Shown: in pieces, positions 38,680 through 52,659 of the stretch
Position numbering within the stretch: the stretch's first letter is position 1
Layout of the letters: every line of letters starts with the position of its first letter
Assembly (NCBI GenBank): GCA_033980235.1
Contig: CM067062.1
Coordinates: 10,629,027 to 10,693,026, forward strand
DNA: 64,000 nt
DNA from: Diadema setosum
Lineage: Eukaryota > Echinodermata > Echinoidea > Diadematoida > Diadematidae
Direction: 5' to 3'
The notes under the pieces: generated by a model
Database searches by the model: none
Told to the model about the DNA's origin: nothing
The model's input: only the letters and a program-made list of their open reading frames with translations
Translations under genes and position numbers: made by a program

Positions 38680-41600
38680 ATATATATATATCATATGTGT
38701 GTGTGTATATGTATTGGTTTTCCTTTTTTAATAGAACCATGCTTGTTGATATGTATTTCTAAAACAAATATATACACATTTTTTATGATATTTTCTTTTC
38801 TTATGGCAGCCTATGTTCATGACCTCATGGAAGAGGTATCCCGTTGGAGTGTCAACTACAGCGCAAGTGAACTGGAAAAGAAAGATGCCCCACCATTCCT
38901 TAGCAGCCAGTACACATACCAGGCCAAGGATGAGCTCATTCGCCAGCATACTAGCCACTTCTGTCTGGATACCTGATTATCCATCCTATAGGCTTTCTTC
39001 CTAGGCCTTTCATCCATATGCAAGAAGTATGCTAGACACATAGTTATAGACGAAGGTATCATGAAAACATGAACAATTTTTCATGGTTTCACTCTGGACC
39101 CTGTTTTCTGTGATACATGTACATTTACTGTATCATGTTCATAATCATGTTGTATGCTTTGGGAGGCTGTTCTAGCAATAACTTAGCTTATGACACACAT
39201 ATTATCATCTATATATATATATATATCATATGGATGTCAAGATTATATACAGTGTATGTCATATGATGTAAAATGCACTCCCGTTAGAACAAACACGGTT
39301 ATAACGAAATTCCAGTTATAACCAAGTAAAAATTTGGGCCGTAACATTATCCACTTTATGTGTTTTTATTGTTTGTTTGTTTGGTTATAACAAAATTTCA
39401 ATATAACGAAAGAAAACTGTGGGTCCCAAGGACTTTGATATAATGGGAGTCCACTATACAGTCATTCAAACATGAAAGAGGTTAACTTGTGGCTTGGATT
39501 GCATAGTCTTACATTATTATCATAAAATTACTCCTAGGTGTACTCAGTTCCTTCCTCTGGCAGATTATCATACACCCGCCAAACATAGTGTGAAGGGGTA
39601 TGTGATAGGTATCAGTGTGACTTTAGTCGGGCAGGTGATTGACAATTGACATGAAAATTGGTGTTTGTGATGAAATGAAGGTGCTGGTGTGCAAGACTTA
39701 TTTTTTGTGTGTTTTTCAGACAAAGTGATGCCATGTTAACCAAAGTTTTATCAAAACGTTGTACAGCAATAACTTCCACAGCATTTTAGTAGTTAAAGTC
39801 AAAGTTGGTGTTTGTGATGGTCTGTAGCTATTTGTGCAAGACACCCTTTGTGTTTGTACCTGACCAAGCATTAGCCATATAGTTTTCTTTTTTATATTTT
39901 ATTTCAGTTGAGCCAATTACCACACAGTCAAGAGATGATGTATATTGAAGTACTGTGCAGATATCGTCTGTTGAGAATGAGAAGGCCGTTAAGTTGTCTC
40001 GAACACTATGGGTTTAGTGGCAACTTAACGCCCTTATCATTCTCAACAGACGATATCTAATCACCTTCAACTTTTACAACCTTGCACTTTTTGTGGTCAC
40101 CAAAAAGAATAGCGGTACAATAAAACAAGGAGTACCCTGCATACAAGCTGTATAAAGAGATTTAACAAAGACAATAATGCAGTTAATGCCAATAACATGT
40201 AAATGGGAGTTATATTTAGGCAAGGTCAACTGCGATACTGTAAATCAAAGTCACAGAGAAGCATACTGTCAAACTTCATCAGTGGCGAATCCAGAGGGGG
40301 CGCAACACCCCTCTTTATTCTTTTTTTGTTAAACAAAAGAAATATAACAAAAAGGGGAGGGGGTTAATTTAGAATGGCGCCTCCCCTTTATGGAATTCAT
40401 GGATCCGCTCCTGTACATTCACATCTATTTCTAGTTTTACTTTCATGTAAATTGTGCACAAAGTTCTTGTTAGTATTGGGCAGTAATTTCTCAACATTTT
40501 ATGAAAGCTTCATTGCAAAAGAGATCATGTCAGAGAATGTTGCATTTAAGGTAATAGCATTTAGTTGAGCGCTTTAGATAAAACATGTACAGTGTACATG
40601 AAAGAATACCAAGCACAGTTTGTGTTATGGAAGTTTTCTTGACCATGAGTTTTTTTTTTGTCCTTTTCAGATACTATATTTGTTTGATATGATTTTTTAA
40701 TTACATAATGTAGCTTTTTTCTTTTTGGATTATTTTTCATACAATTTTCCTTTTGACGTGTTATATGATGAGTACCAACTGTTCTTTGATCATGCAGCTT
40801 TTTGAATAATGGAGGAGCTCTTGCCAAACTATGAAGTTGTGTTGTGATTTTTTTTCCCACTGTTGAATGCACAAAATGAAACTTTTTTGTTGTTGTGTAA
40901 TATGTGTGTGTGTGTGTGTGTGTGTCTATTGGTTGTGCATGATTTTGTTTCATGGAACATGTACTCTCTAAAAAAATAACAAGCAAGAAATATGCACTCT
41001 TGGAGGATTGAATAAAAAAAAATGAATTTACAGTGAAATTTGAGTGACAATTTGTATTTCCACTTGTGTGGAGTGACCTCAGAGATAACTCCGATTTGAC
41101 TCTAATTTCACTCAGAATTCACTCTTTTCTCATATTCATTCCTTCAAAAGTGAACATTTTCACTTGTTATTTTTAGAAACTATGTTCTATTATGGTGCTA
41201 TGGATTATTTTTTTTTTTCAACACAGAAACATATATAAAAATCAAACAGAGGGCTTCAGTTGGGGATAGGATTGTGTGCTTGGGGTAATCACACATTTTA
41301 TTTATCTTGATTGATTGATTGATGTTTATGCCTCTGCCACGAAGTAGTGCGGAAGCATTGTGTGTTTTCAAGTTGTCCGTTCGTCAGTTCACGTGTCCGT
41401 CCGTCTGTAATGAATTTTGTGGACAGCGTAACTAACAGTTTAAGGTACAAATCCTAATGAAACTTGGAATGTATAACTGAGTGCATGGGCAAAGTTTTGC
41501 CTATCAACATTCAGGTGCACATGCTCAAGGTCAAACGGTCAAGGTCAAATTTTCAAAATTTCTCTATCCCCCCCCCCCCCCATATCTATGCAATGCCTGG

Positions 41601-44600
41601 AGGTATTTTCTTGAAACTTAGTGTATGCATGTACTACCAAATAAAGATTCTCAACAGACAACATGGGTCATGAGATTAAAAGTCAAAGGTCAAGTTGAAA
41701 TGTAGAAATTTCTAGTTTTTCTCTATTTCTTGCAAATGCTTCAATTAAGGTATCTTCATTGAAGTTAGTATATGTGAATGTATACTGACTGGCAGTGATT
41801 ATAGCAACTTTGGGGGTCAGTGGTCAAAAGTCAGCAGTCAAAGGTCAAGGTCAAAATCTGTAAATGTCAGTCTCTTTATGGGTTTTACAGCTGGAATCCC
41901 TTGTACTTCTTAGATGGAAATGTTTTGCTGATCATGTTAACCGCAGATGAAGGCAGTGGTAACCGCACAGATCTTCCAAGGAATTCTCCAACGCCATCTC
42001 GCTAGCTGTCGGTAGGCAACATGGCGGTTTCTCCTGTACAGAAAGGAAAGAAAGAGTACATGTACTTAATTTGAAATTTAGAATGGAGAGAATTAAAAAA
42101 TCAAAGAAGTTAAATTTTCTTTGATAAATGGCTTCCTTTTCTTTCCCAATGTTTCCTTAATGTGCATCAGATATTGATTAGCAATAGTGTGAAATATGCC
42201 TTTATGTGATTCTAGATGACTGTAGAGATATATAGTGCATGAACATATTACATGTACATCAGGCTTTCATATTGCCACTGTGGTGAATTTTCAACTGGGG
42301 TGGAGGGTGGGGGGGGGGGGGGGTTGGTGGCCAAGGCGACCGAGTGGGAGAGGGTGTGAGAGGGGATACACCCCCTACGGTAGGGAGAGTTTTGAATATC
42401 AGTTCATGAAATGGCACGCACTGAAAGTCCATATTAGAGGTTTTTTTTTTTTTTTTTTTTTTTTTTCCTCCCCGATCAAGGGGGGAGGGGGGCACGGTCC
42501 TGTGACCCCACCTATGCCAGTGCAAATTACTCATATGTGTACTCGTGCATACATTTAATCCACACATGTATACTCAGTAGTGAACGTACGCTAGATAATG
42601 GCCTAACAACTTCCCCTTAATTCAATCATTTTTTAATTGTTCACATGTTAAGCAAGACACCAATGCTAGATCTGTGTACAGTGTATCCATGAAAATATCA
42701 GTCAAAGGCTGCATATGTAACATAGGGCCTATACACTATTTCTTGTGAATGGGTTTTCACTTTTTTGGCCTAAAAGTTTGGCACAAAAAAACACACACAC
42801 ACACACAAACAAACTTGGGTATATTCAAGCATATTTCAAATCTAAACTACAGTATAACTAAAATTCTTATAAAACACACAAAAAATAATAACAAAAACAT
42901 AAAAACACTTACTTGTTGTCTGTGGCATCACCTCTGGCATCTTCATCATATTGTTGTTTGTATTCTGATAGTATGCAGTCTCTAAGTGTAATACAAAAAT
43001 GGTCTTGAACCCTAGGTGCATGGTGATGCAATCCAAGTCGTCGCCAGCAAAAGGGTCCATCTTTGCCACCACTCGTGCGATTTCTTTGCAGCACACAGAC
43101 TCCTTGACCATCGGCATGGCAACACATCCTCCACTGCATGAGCACCTGAACAAAAGACAGAAATGGGGGATCAAGGAAATGAGGATTATTGCTTGCTTTC
43201 TGAAATAAAAAATGTGTGACAAAAATAACTTTTTTGATTCAAAATAAGTATTTTTAGGAACACTTCCAGTATCATATTACATATGACCTCTTTCCCAAGT
43301 TCCCATCTGCTATTATGCAAGGTTGAAAAACGTGTGTATAGCTACTAAGTATCCCTCTTGTGTGAAATGTACACGAGATATTATGTCATTGAGGCATGGT
43401 TTGCAATATATTACAAGTTTGCCAAAATTCATTATCATGCACCACGGGCCAATATTTGCAATCCTTCCCCCCTCCCCCATGTATAAATACACTAGTATCA
43501 AATACTCGTAGAAGAAAAAGATGTATGTAAATCAATGAATTTAAATGAAGTAAAAACAAAATCATAATACTAGATGATATGGTACTAGATGAAACAAAAA
43601 ATTAACACTTTGCTCTGAAATTGGAATGATCAGAGTTTGTCTCTTTAGTTGACGTAAACATTGATTAAAAATATTACAACTGTTGAAGAAAAAGAAAAGA
43701 ATTTCCACATAGGGGGGCCTAGCCCTATGTGAGGTCTAAACTCTAATAACGTTATAGATAGATCTAACAATGTTAGAACCTAGGTAGCCTACATGCAGCT
43801 ACATGTAGGGCCTATTCTGCTGTAAGATTTTCAGGACAAGCAATAAAATGCAGGGTTGCCAACACTGGAAACTTATCTAGTTGAGAGTGAGACTCCCATA
43901 GGCCAATGCTATAATTCAGGAGTCAAAATGAGTGAGATCAATAGAAATGCATGCAAATGAAATAAGAGTGAGAAAGGACCAAAATGAGTGAGTCTATCAA
44001 ACGGCTCAACGCTCAATGCATGAGAGTTGGCAGCCCTAAAAATGCCTGATTAAAATTCTGTTCATTGTAAGAATGCACATAAATTTCAGATTTAGGTTTT
44101 ATGATCAGATAAAGAGCAGGGATAATTAATGAAATGAAACATCATCATTCATCAGCATGTCGATCCCAGTGCAGTCACTGTGCAGTCACTGCAGTCACAA
44201 TCTTGCACGTTGCAAGATTAGGCGCAGCTGTTGTTTGTACATGCATCAGCATCGGGAAACCGCCGGGGCTGAGCTGGTGGGAGCCCGATAAATACATAAT
44301 TCCCTATGGCTATAGTCCACAATAAAAAATGTGTTGTTGTTGTTGTTGTTTACTTTTTATAGACATACAGAGTCCAGCCCATTACCATAAATCAACATCA
44401 TAGCTTATGCAAATGTGATTGCTGAGCGAAACAAATCTAAATTCTGCTCATTCAGTTACGAGTTCCTAGGCCAGCTCATGAAAAAAAAAAAAAACAACGA
44501 TAAATCTACGCCAACGTTAAATACCCCGAATACATCGATAGAACGGCCATGCATGGCGCGGCCAGCTTGCCGAGCGGCCAGGCTCGGCTGACAGTGATTG

Positions 44601-45713
44601 TGCACGGCTATGGCAAGCGCGCACAGCTCCCCAGGCCGATTGGGTAATGCACGTCGAAGCCGCAAAAGTACGGGTAAGGGGCAAATTGGTAACTAGGGAA
44701 CTACAGAAAAAACAGTAGAATTTCAATTAAATGAAAATCAACAGTTTGACTTACCAATCTCTGTTGCCCAGCCTCCTCTCAATGTCTTCTGGCTCATTCT
44801 CGTCTTCACCTCCGACTGCACCTTCATCTTCCACTTCATTTTCGAGCTCTGGCTCAAACTGTAGCCGTAACGTTAGGGCCTTATTTCTGCACGTTGAGTA
44901 GGCAGAATAACTGGAATTTGGTCATAAAATTCAGCAAGACTGTCGATGTTCGGAATCTGAACTGGAAGAGTGACTTGCGCTCTCTTCCATATACTACTGT
45001 CGATTTAAGCCTCGAGGGTTATTCATAAGAAGAATAGCTAAACAAGTTAGAGGTCTCACTAGTTGTGTTGCTATCCGCTAACAGAACTACGTGCTATAAT
45101 ACAGCTGAGTAGCGTCTGCTCGGCTAGCGCTCGAACTCGCATCGTTCTTGAGATGACGTATGAGGACTTACGCGCGCCGTGGGCGTGTTTTTGACATTTT
45201 TTCAGGGGGCGTTCCCAGAGCTGTATATTCTCTCAAAATAACTCTTTTATTCATCAGAATCATCAAAAAGTTGTTGTAAATGCGAAATCAGCACAAAACA
45301 TTACATAAAGTTGGCCTAAACCTGAAAAATAGGTTGATTTGGGCTTCACGGCCCCTTTAACAAGTACACCTGTGTAGAATCTATGCATGCCTTCTTCTTT
45401 GTGCATTCTTATGGAGAGGCTGCCATGTCATCATCCTTGTTCATTGCAATTTGTTATAAATTTTGAAAACATTAATTTTCCTCATCCCAGTCACTATAAA
45501 TTCTGAAACTCTGTCCTCAGTATAACTAATTTATTGTTCTTAAAAGTAAAATTCTGAAAATCATCCGGAGAGTACATGCCGAAGTTCGATTCTCGGCGCA
45601 GACCAATTTTCTAACTCTTGCACTTTTTCCGAAAAGGAGGAACAGTAAGAGGAATAATGATTTCAAAGCTACGCACCGTTTTCTCCTTATTTCCTTCCTT
45701 ATATCTCACATAC

Positions 45714-45749
<36 letters not shown>

Positions 45750-47649
45750 TGTGTGTGTGTATATACACATACATACCAACACTCATGCACAGAAATGTAC
45801 ATATTTGATATTTGATACAATATTCAATGAGGATTTTTAACGTGTATGTTCCGGTATGAAAAGAAGAGATTGCGATGAATCGTTGCACCAAATTGTCGAC
45901 GTATCACGCGTCTTATCCAGGGTTTGATTAGGACTGAAAAGATTCCGATGATGAGGGATCACTACACGTACTCAATGGCAACTCCCTGAAGGCTCGCACA
46001 ATTTCTTTTGATTGATGCATGATCGTTTTTAAGGCAACTATAGGCGTTTTCACATCAGCCCGATGTTTCGAATTAGCGCGCTATTTGATATTAGGCGTTT
46101 TCACATCAGCCCAATAAAAATCCAAGCTCGAGATATTTTTCGCGATAGCGAATTAGCGCGCTATTTCATTTTTTTTTTCACATCAGCCCGGAGAGAATTA
46201 GCCCGATTTTTTTCGAGCTAATTCGACAGCTGAGTATGTGCAAACAGCATCAGTAATGTGTGTGCCCTCTCCAAAATTCCTCATGATTTTTGTGCAGTTT
46301 GCCTCGATCGATCGGGTCACACACGCTAAGCATGATGGGATGAATCGCGCTAATTTCTCGAGTCGTTTTCACATTATCCCATAGCGTGCTGCTATCCCGC
46401 TATTTCAGAAATTTCCCGGGTTGGACTCGAGAAATTTTCTCGAACTGAGTGATACAATTAGTGCGCTAATTTGTGTTCACATTATCAAATAGCGCGCTAT
46501 TTCGTGATCGGGTTAATTTCCCAAGTCAGAAAATAGCGCGCTATTTCGAAACATCGGGCTGGTGTGAAAACGCCTAATAGGCGTTTTCACATCAGCCCGA
46601 TGTTTCGAAATAACGCGCTATTTTGCTGACTATTTTCTGCGAAAAATATCTCGAGCTTGGATTTTTATCGGGCAGATGTGAAAACGCCTAATGTGAACAC
46701 AAATTAGCGCGCTAATTGTATCGCTCTGATCGAGAAAATTTCTCGAGTCCAACTCGGGAACTTTTTGAAATAGCGGGATAGTAGCGCGCAATTTAGGTGT
46801 TTTCACATCAACCCGAAGTTGAGGTAGCGCGCTATTTTCTGACTTGAGAAATTATCCCGATAGCGAAATAGCGCGCTATTTGATAATGTGAACACAAATT
46901 AGCGCGCTAATTGTATCGCTCTGATCGAGAAAATTTCTGGAGTCCAACTCGGGAAATTTCTGAAATAGCGGGATAGTAGCGCGCTATGAAGACGACTCGA
47001 GAAATTAGCGCGATGCATCCCATCATGCCTAGCGTGTGTGACTCGATCGATCGAGGCAAACTGCACACAATCATGAGGAATTTTTGAAATTGCACACATT
47101 AATGATGCTGTTTGCACATGCTCAGCTGTCGAATTAGCTCAAAAAAATTTCGGGCTAATTCTCTTCGGGCTGATGTGAATAAGAAATGAAATAGAGCTCT
47201 AATTCGCAATCGCGAGAAATATTTCGAGCTTGGATTTTTATCGGGCTGATGTGAAAACGCCTTATGAAGCAACTCCGGATCCAGCGTACAAATGCCCTCA
47301 AGTTCCTGTGATCTTGTCATCGTGCTGATTAACTGATTTCTTGTTCTCTTTGTTCGAGACCCTGAAGAAAGCGCGTAACATGTCGAAAAGTTAGTATAAC
47401 GGCTAAAAGTTGGTGGAATATAATAGCCTAAATATAAAGAAAGTATTTCATTAAGACATTGTAAGCACCTCACATGAAAATAAATTATGATATATACGTA
47501 CGAAAATTTGTGAACGTGATTTATAATAAATATGATGATTCATAGCAAGTGCACTACTCATCAATGGCTGTCTTTATCAATGTAGTAATTATACTACACG
47601 TCCCTATTCATACGCACTGTGAATATACATACATAATTATGTATTAGAT

Positions 47650-47687
<38 letters not shown>

Positions 47688-47932
47688 CTATATGTATATA
47701 TATATACATACATATATCTATATGTATAATACACAGTATATATATATATATCCCTAGTTGGCACCTTAGGGAGACATGTTGGGGGGAAGTTTCTTCATTA
47801 GGGAGACAACTGGTCATTAAGGAGACAATTTTCGTGTCTCCATTGCGTAAACTGCCATTGAACATGTAATAATAAATTTACATATAAAACAAATGGAAAT
47901 GTCTTCCAAATGACCCATCTAGGAGTATATAT

Positions 47933-47968
<36 letters not shown>

Positions 47969-48010
47969 TATGTATACATGAAAAAAGTGAGCATTTTCTG
48001 CCGAGTGATC

Positions 48011-48041
<31 letters not shown>

Positions 48042-48048
48042 TATATAC

Positions 48049-48088
<40 letters not shown>

Positions 48089-51000
48089 GATCACGGATAT
48101 CATCTGCGAAATTAGCAGATTCATTATTGACGAACACAGTTATGAAATATAAAAAATGCTCAGCGCCTACAGGAAGAGATATCTGCCTTTAAATGAAAAA
48201 AGTGAGCATTTCTGCCGAGTGATCATTTCGAACTCTTTTGTCTTAGACTTGTCAAACAGTAATACGTCACGGGATCGACCAAAACAACGGACGTCTCCAG
48301 TTCCACATAGTCATGAAGCAATGCAAGGACCCAGGTGCATGTTCGAGCTCTTGGGATTACGTGGCCAATATCAGCGTATGCAGTGCAAAAGCTGGCACTA
48401 CTCTGCCTGATACGGCGCTCGTATGCGTGTATTGCTGCACAGAAGGCGAGAAGTGTAATAACGACGACGCATATAGTGAGTAAAGCTACAATGAATGCTG
48501 TCAGGGAGACACTTATACTTCATGGGCATTGTAAATTATGTTGTTGACATTTTTTAGTCACCTGAGTGAAAAGACAAATATCTCAAGAGAAGGTTCGTTT
48601 ACTTCTACTTACTGGATTCACTCACCTTTTCAAGTCTCATGTATAGCAAAAATTATTTCCGATGATAACAAGAATTCTTATTAAAGACATGTCACGTATG
48701 CATTAACAACGGCAGCAAAAACAACGACAACAATTCATCTTAGCAAACAACCGGGATTACCAAGTTTGAGTGGATACAGATGGATGAGATATTTTATTGC
48801 TAGGGCCTCAGCAGAAAAAAATAAAACTCCCAACACTTCAATGATATATTAGTAAATTAGCCCATTTCTAATGGTTTGCATGCGTGTGTATTCGGTGTTG
48901 AATCTGATTATAAAGATACATACGAGATGGATTGGACACCCGTTAACAAAAGTTCATATATACCTCTCCGTAATGTCACCATATAAAATGAAGTTTGACA
49001 TTGCACCCCAAACACAATCACAAGCCTCGCATTCTGTTACCAGTATTCCATTTCACGTACAGTAACAGCGACTGACATTCGACCGAACCTCACCATTCAT
49101 CTTCTTTATCTTGTGTCTAGCAGATCGAGCCATCAGCAATTAAACGCCATCTCATAAAAGTAGACACAAGGAGGACTGAAATGTGAAAGTCCCTAAAATA
49201 TTTTAGAGTCAGATACCATTTTATAGACCAGTTTATTGACATTTCTGAATTTAACCCACGTTTTTAACACAGTTTGTTCCTGACAACCAGCAAGCTTGTC
49301 TGAGGTATTGGCGAATAGAGGAGAGGTTCACTCATCAGTGGTAAAGAAAACAAGAGTCTAAGTTGATCAAAAAAAAAAAAAAATCGTACAAATTGTACAA
49401 TTGCTGAGGATCAGCATGCATCATTGTAATGTTAAATACTCTATGATTATCGTACAGGAATATACTTATGTACGCAGGACCCGTTGGTATACCGTCGGTA
49501 TACCGAAGGGCTATCCCGCCTAAAAGGATTGATTAGATGAAGACAATATGATATAATACATACTTGTTATGTAGTATAGACCATCATAACTGCTGCTATT
49601 CAGTTTAGCATGAATTGAAAACATTTGATTGTTACTTCTACTGCTTTTTACTGCGGCAATATTACATTTCTTTTCCTTCTTTCGTCAAGACCAACACTTG
49701 GCTGCCCTGCGAACAGACGAAGCAACATCATCCTCACCCTCATCAGCGGAAATGCAAACCTCTCCACCCACAACCAGTGAGATCCAGTCATCGACGCAAT
49801 CCCGACCGGAGATTCCATCGACACGCCCCATAACCGAAGCGCACACGTTGCCTACTACGTCACGAGACGCCACGCCCACTCCTCATGAGTATTCCACGCC
49901 TACCGCATATGGACACACCACGCCCTCTCCTACACCGGAATATGCCATGTCTACTTCACCGATAGATACAACGTTCGTTACTCCTGCAGCTTCACAGTCA
50001 CAGTTTTGTGATTTAGTCGTTACGTCTCTTCAAGTAAGTCCATGCAAATTGAATACAAAATCCATACACACACCCTAATTGCACTAATTCAATATTCACT
50101 ATGAATGTATGATAATTTTTGGAAGATATTTTGTAACCTTATATTTGTCGTGTGAAAATGCAGAAATCAAATCAAATCAAATCAAATCAAATCAATAGTA
50201 CAAATTGACAGAAGAGAAAGGATATAACTATAAAAGACGTCTCCTTTGAAAAGACCCCTTACTTTCCAGGTTAGAACACACACAGCATATTAAAGTATAC
50301 TCTCTTTCTTACTCAAGCGGGTTAGCACGACCTAAACGTTCAACAATGGCTAACAGTAGTTACGCAACTTCATCAAGACGAGTGATCTCTCGTGGAAAAT
50401 GAAAGCATCTTTTACATGAATATTCAAAGTTTAATTGTGAGTTTATGACATTACCTCCGGACCGCATGCATATTGCAAAGTATATGCAGGCATCTTTTAT
50501 TGAGTAACTTCTAAAAAAAGCCACTGAAGAAACCCCCCCCCCCCAAAAAAAAAAAAAAAATAAAAAATAAAAAATAAAAAATAAATAAATAAATAAATAA
50601 AAAAAAATAAAGAAAATAAAAAACTTGTAGTATAATCAAACTGACACGTTAAGTGCGCGTGTGGCTGTTTCGGCGCATTGTATATCCCATGATTTTAATA
50701 GCACTGCAGGTCATATTCTATTAAGTCATTTCTGCAAACACTGCATATCTCATTTTGTTTAACTGTCATTTTTTTTTTTTATCTGAAGCAATCAATTAAC
50801 TTCGTTAGGTAGGTACTCGTGTCTCTTTCAAAGGTGTATGAAAACGATCAAAATGTTGTTAATTTTTTGTTTAACAATTCAGAAATGTGTCCAGGCAGCC
50901 ACAGACGACTGGGTTAGACGACAGGTTAGTTGTCTGCTCGTTTGTTTTGTTGTTCTCCTGTGCATTTGAGGCTCTCTCATTCCCGTCATTTGGGTATCAA

Positions 51001-51797
51001 AGGAAGGACAAAATATATTAATCTCCTTGGTTCATACTAATAGAGTGACGTGACCACACAAACCAAAGAGTTTGTCTCAAACCAATCAACTGTCTGTAGT
51101 CTTTTCATGACCCCTGCCTTAGGGTTGTGAAAGTAAGGAAAGACGCATATATTTCCTTATTTCATATAACATTCTCGGCTTTTTGCATGAATTAAACAAC
51201 ATCCAAGAATTAAAGGTCCAGTTTACCTTTGGGAGCAGTGATTTCAAAAATGTTCAAGATATCACATTTGATGCATATGTGTAGGTCTATTGTATCATAA
51301 AACATCCTACCATATGAAATATTTGCAATAAAACATAAAATATAAGGAGATATCAGGGGTTTTCTCAGTAAACCGTAACTGTATACGGTTTAGTCTGGAA
51401 ACATTTTTATTATAACTATTGTTCACATTTTGTGTATTTAACAACACTTAACATCGATTATATGGATTCAAATTTTGACAGTGGTTGTTTCTATCCCTAA
51501 CTCACATTTTAGAACTATTTTAAAGCACTAATGCTTTCATCTGCAAATGGTAAATTGTGCCTTTAAGCATTGTAAGACCAGTATGACACGACTCGTTTAA
51601 AAAATGAAAATATATCAATATTCGTGTCTTCATTAAAATGTGACTCTAGATGCAACATTTTGGCTAATACTATTGGTTAGAATAGGTATTATATCTGCCT
51701 CATTGATTTTTTACCTCTTGTTTTGTCTACAATTAATGGCATTTTTATCAAGCAAGATCTAGCATATTTATGCATATATGTATATATATATAGGCCC

Positions 51798-51845
<48 letters not shown>

Positions 51846-52611
51846 TACGATGCAATATAAACGTTGTCTGGAGGAGAGGAAGAACAATGATAAACACTAA
51901 CAGTTATCATCTGTCCTTTATCCGCCATGTCCAAGAGTGTCTGACGCAAGAATTGCTGCGTATAACCGGTGGTAACGACACTATTAAACTATAGTATAGA
52001 CTCATTCGGCTACTGCGAAAGATGATTTAGAGTTGTATGATTTATCCTAGCTTGGCCCTTCCTCGATCAATAAAGCTATTTTACGATGCAATTAAACGAA
52101 ACAATTCTGTTCTTACAGCCATTGTACTTTATCAGCTGAAGGCTAAATAAGAAAAACATTACAGTTTCAAAACACCTATTCGAGTGGCAAAAATAGAAGA
52201 CAGACAGTGAAAATAAATGTATTACCCACTTTGCCTTATCTTCGGAAATTAAGTTTTGCTCTTCTTATCCATCGTATAAAGAGTGCGTTGTATTGTAATC
52301 ATTTAGAGCCAACTCACAGGACACGTGCAGGATTAAATGACCGGTAATAAATTTGCCGAACCAACAAATAACTTTATTAAATGAATAAATCATTTGTTTA
52401 ATAAGGGCACTGCAGTTAAAACGAAGATGTAACTGTCTGCCTTACCGTTTCTTTCGATGGCCTTCAATGATGTATCGTTAGATTTGTGTGCAAAATGCTG
52501 TTTGAAAATATCGACTTTCTTCATATCGGTAGTCTTCAGAACATTGATTTAACCACTTATATAGGTCGTTGAGCGAAATTTACCTCATCTGTTTGATATT
52601 AGAGAAAAATG

Positions 52612-52659
<48 letters not shown>

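Larger units (their letters stand above)
33839..45356. mobile_element. Kolobok-like DNA transposon (11.5 kb) inside intron 2 of the adhesion GPCR
   Basis: The left end reads GGGGCCGTGAAATCCAAA from 33840; the right end is its near inverse complement, ending GGCCCCT at 45356. TTAA flanks both sides (33836-33839 and 45357-45360), the duplication typical of the Kolobok superfamily. A second, 18-bp perfect inverted match (ATACGTCATCTCAAGAAC) lies about 200 nt inside each end (34041-34058 and 45144-45161), so the arms are long. Inside are two convergent relic genes: a THAP-type gene (rightward) and a P2X7-C-terminal-like gene (leftward). Nested insertions include the GC-rich MITE at 37567 and the AGGTCA repeat at 41330. 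Superfamily assignment rests on TTAA plus THAP, not on a seen catalytic domain. Confidence 0.65.
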
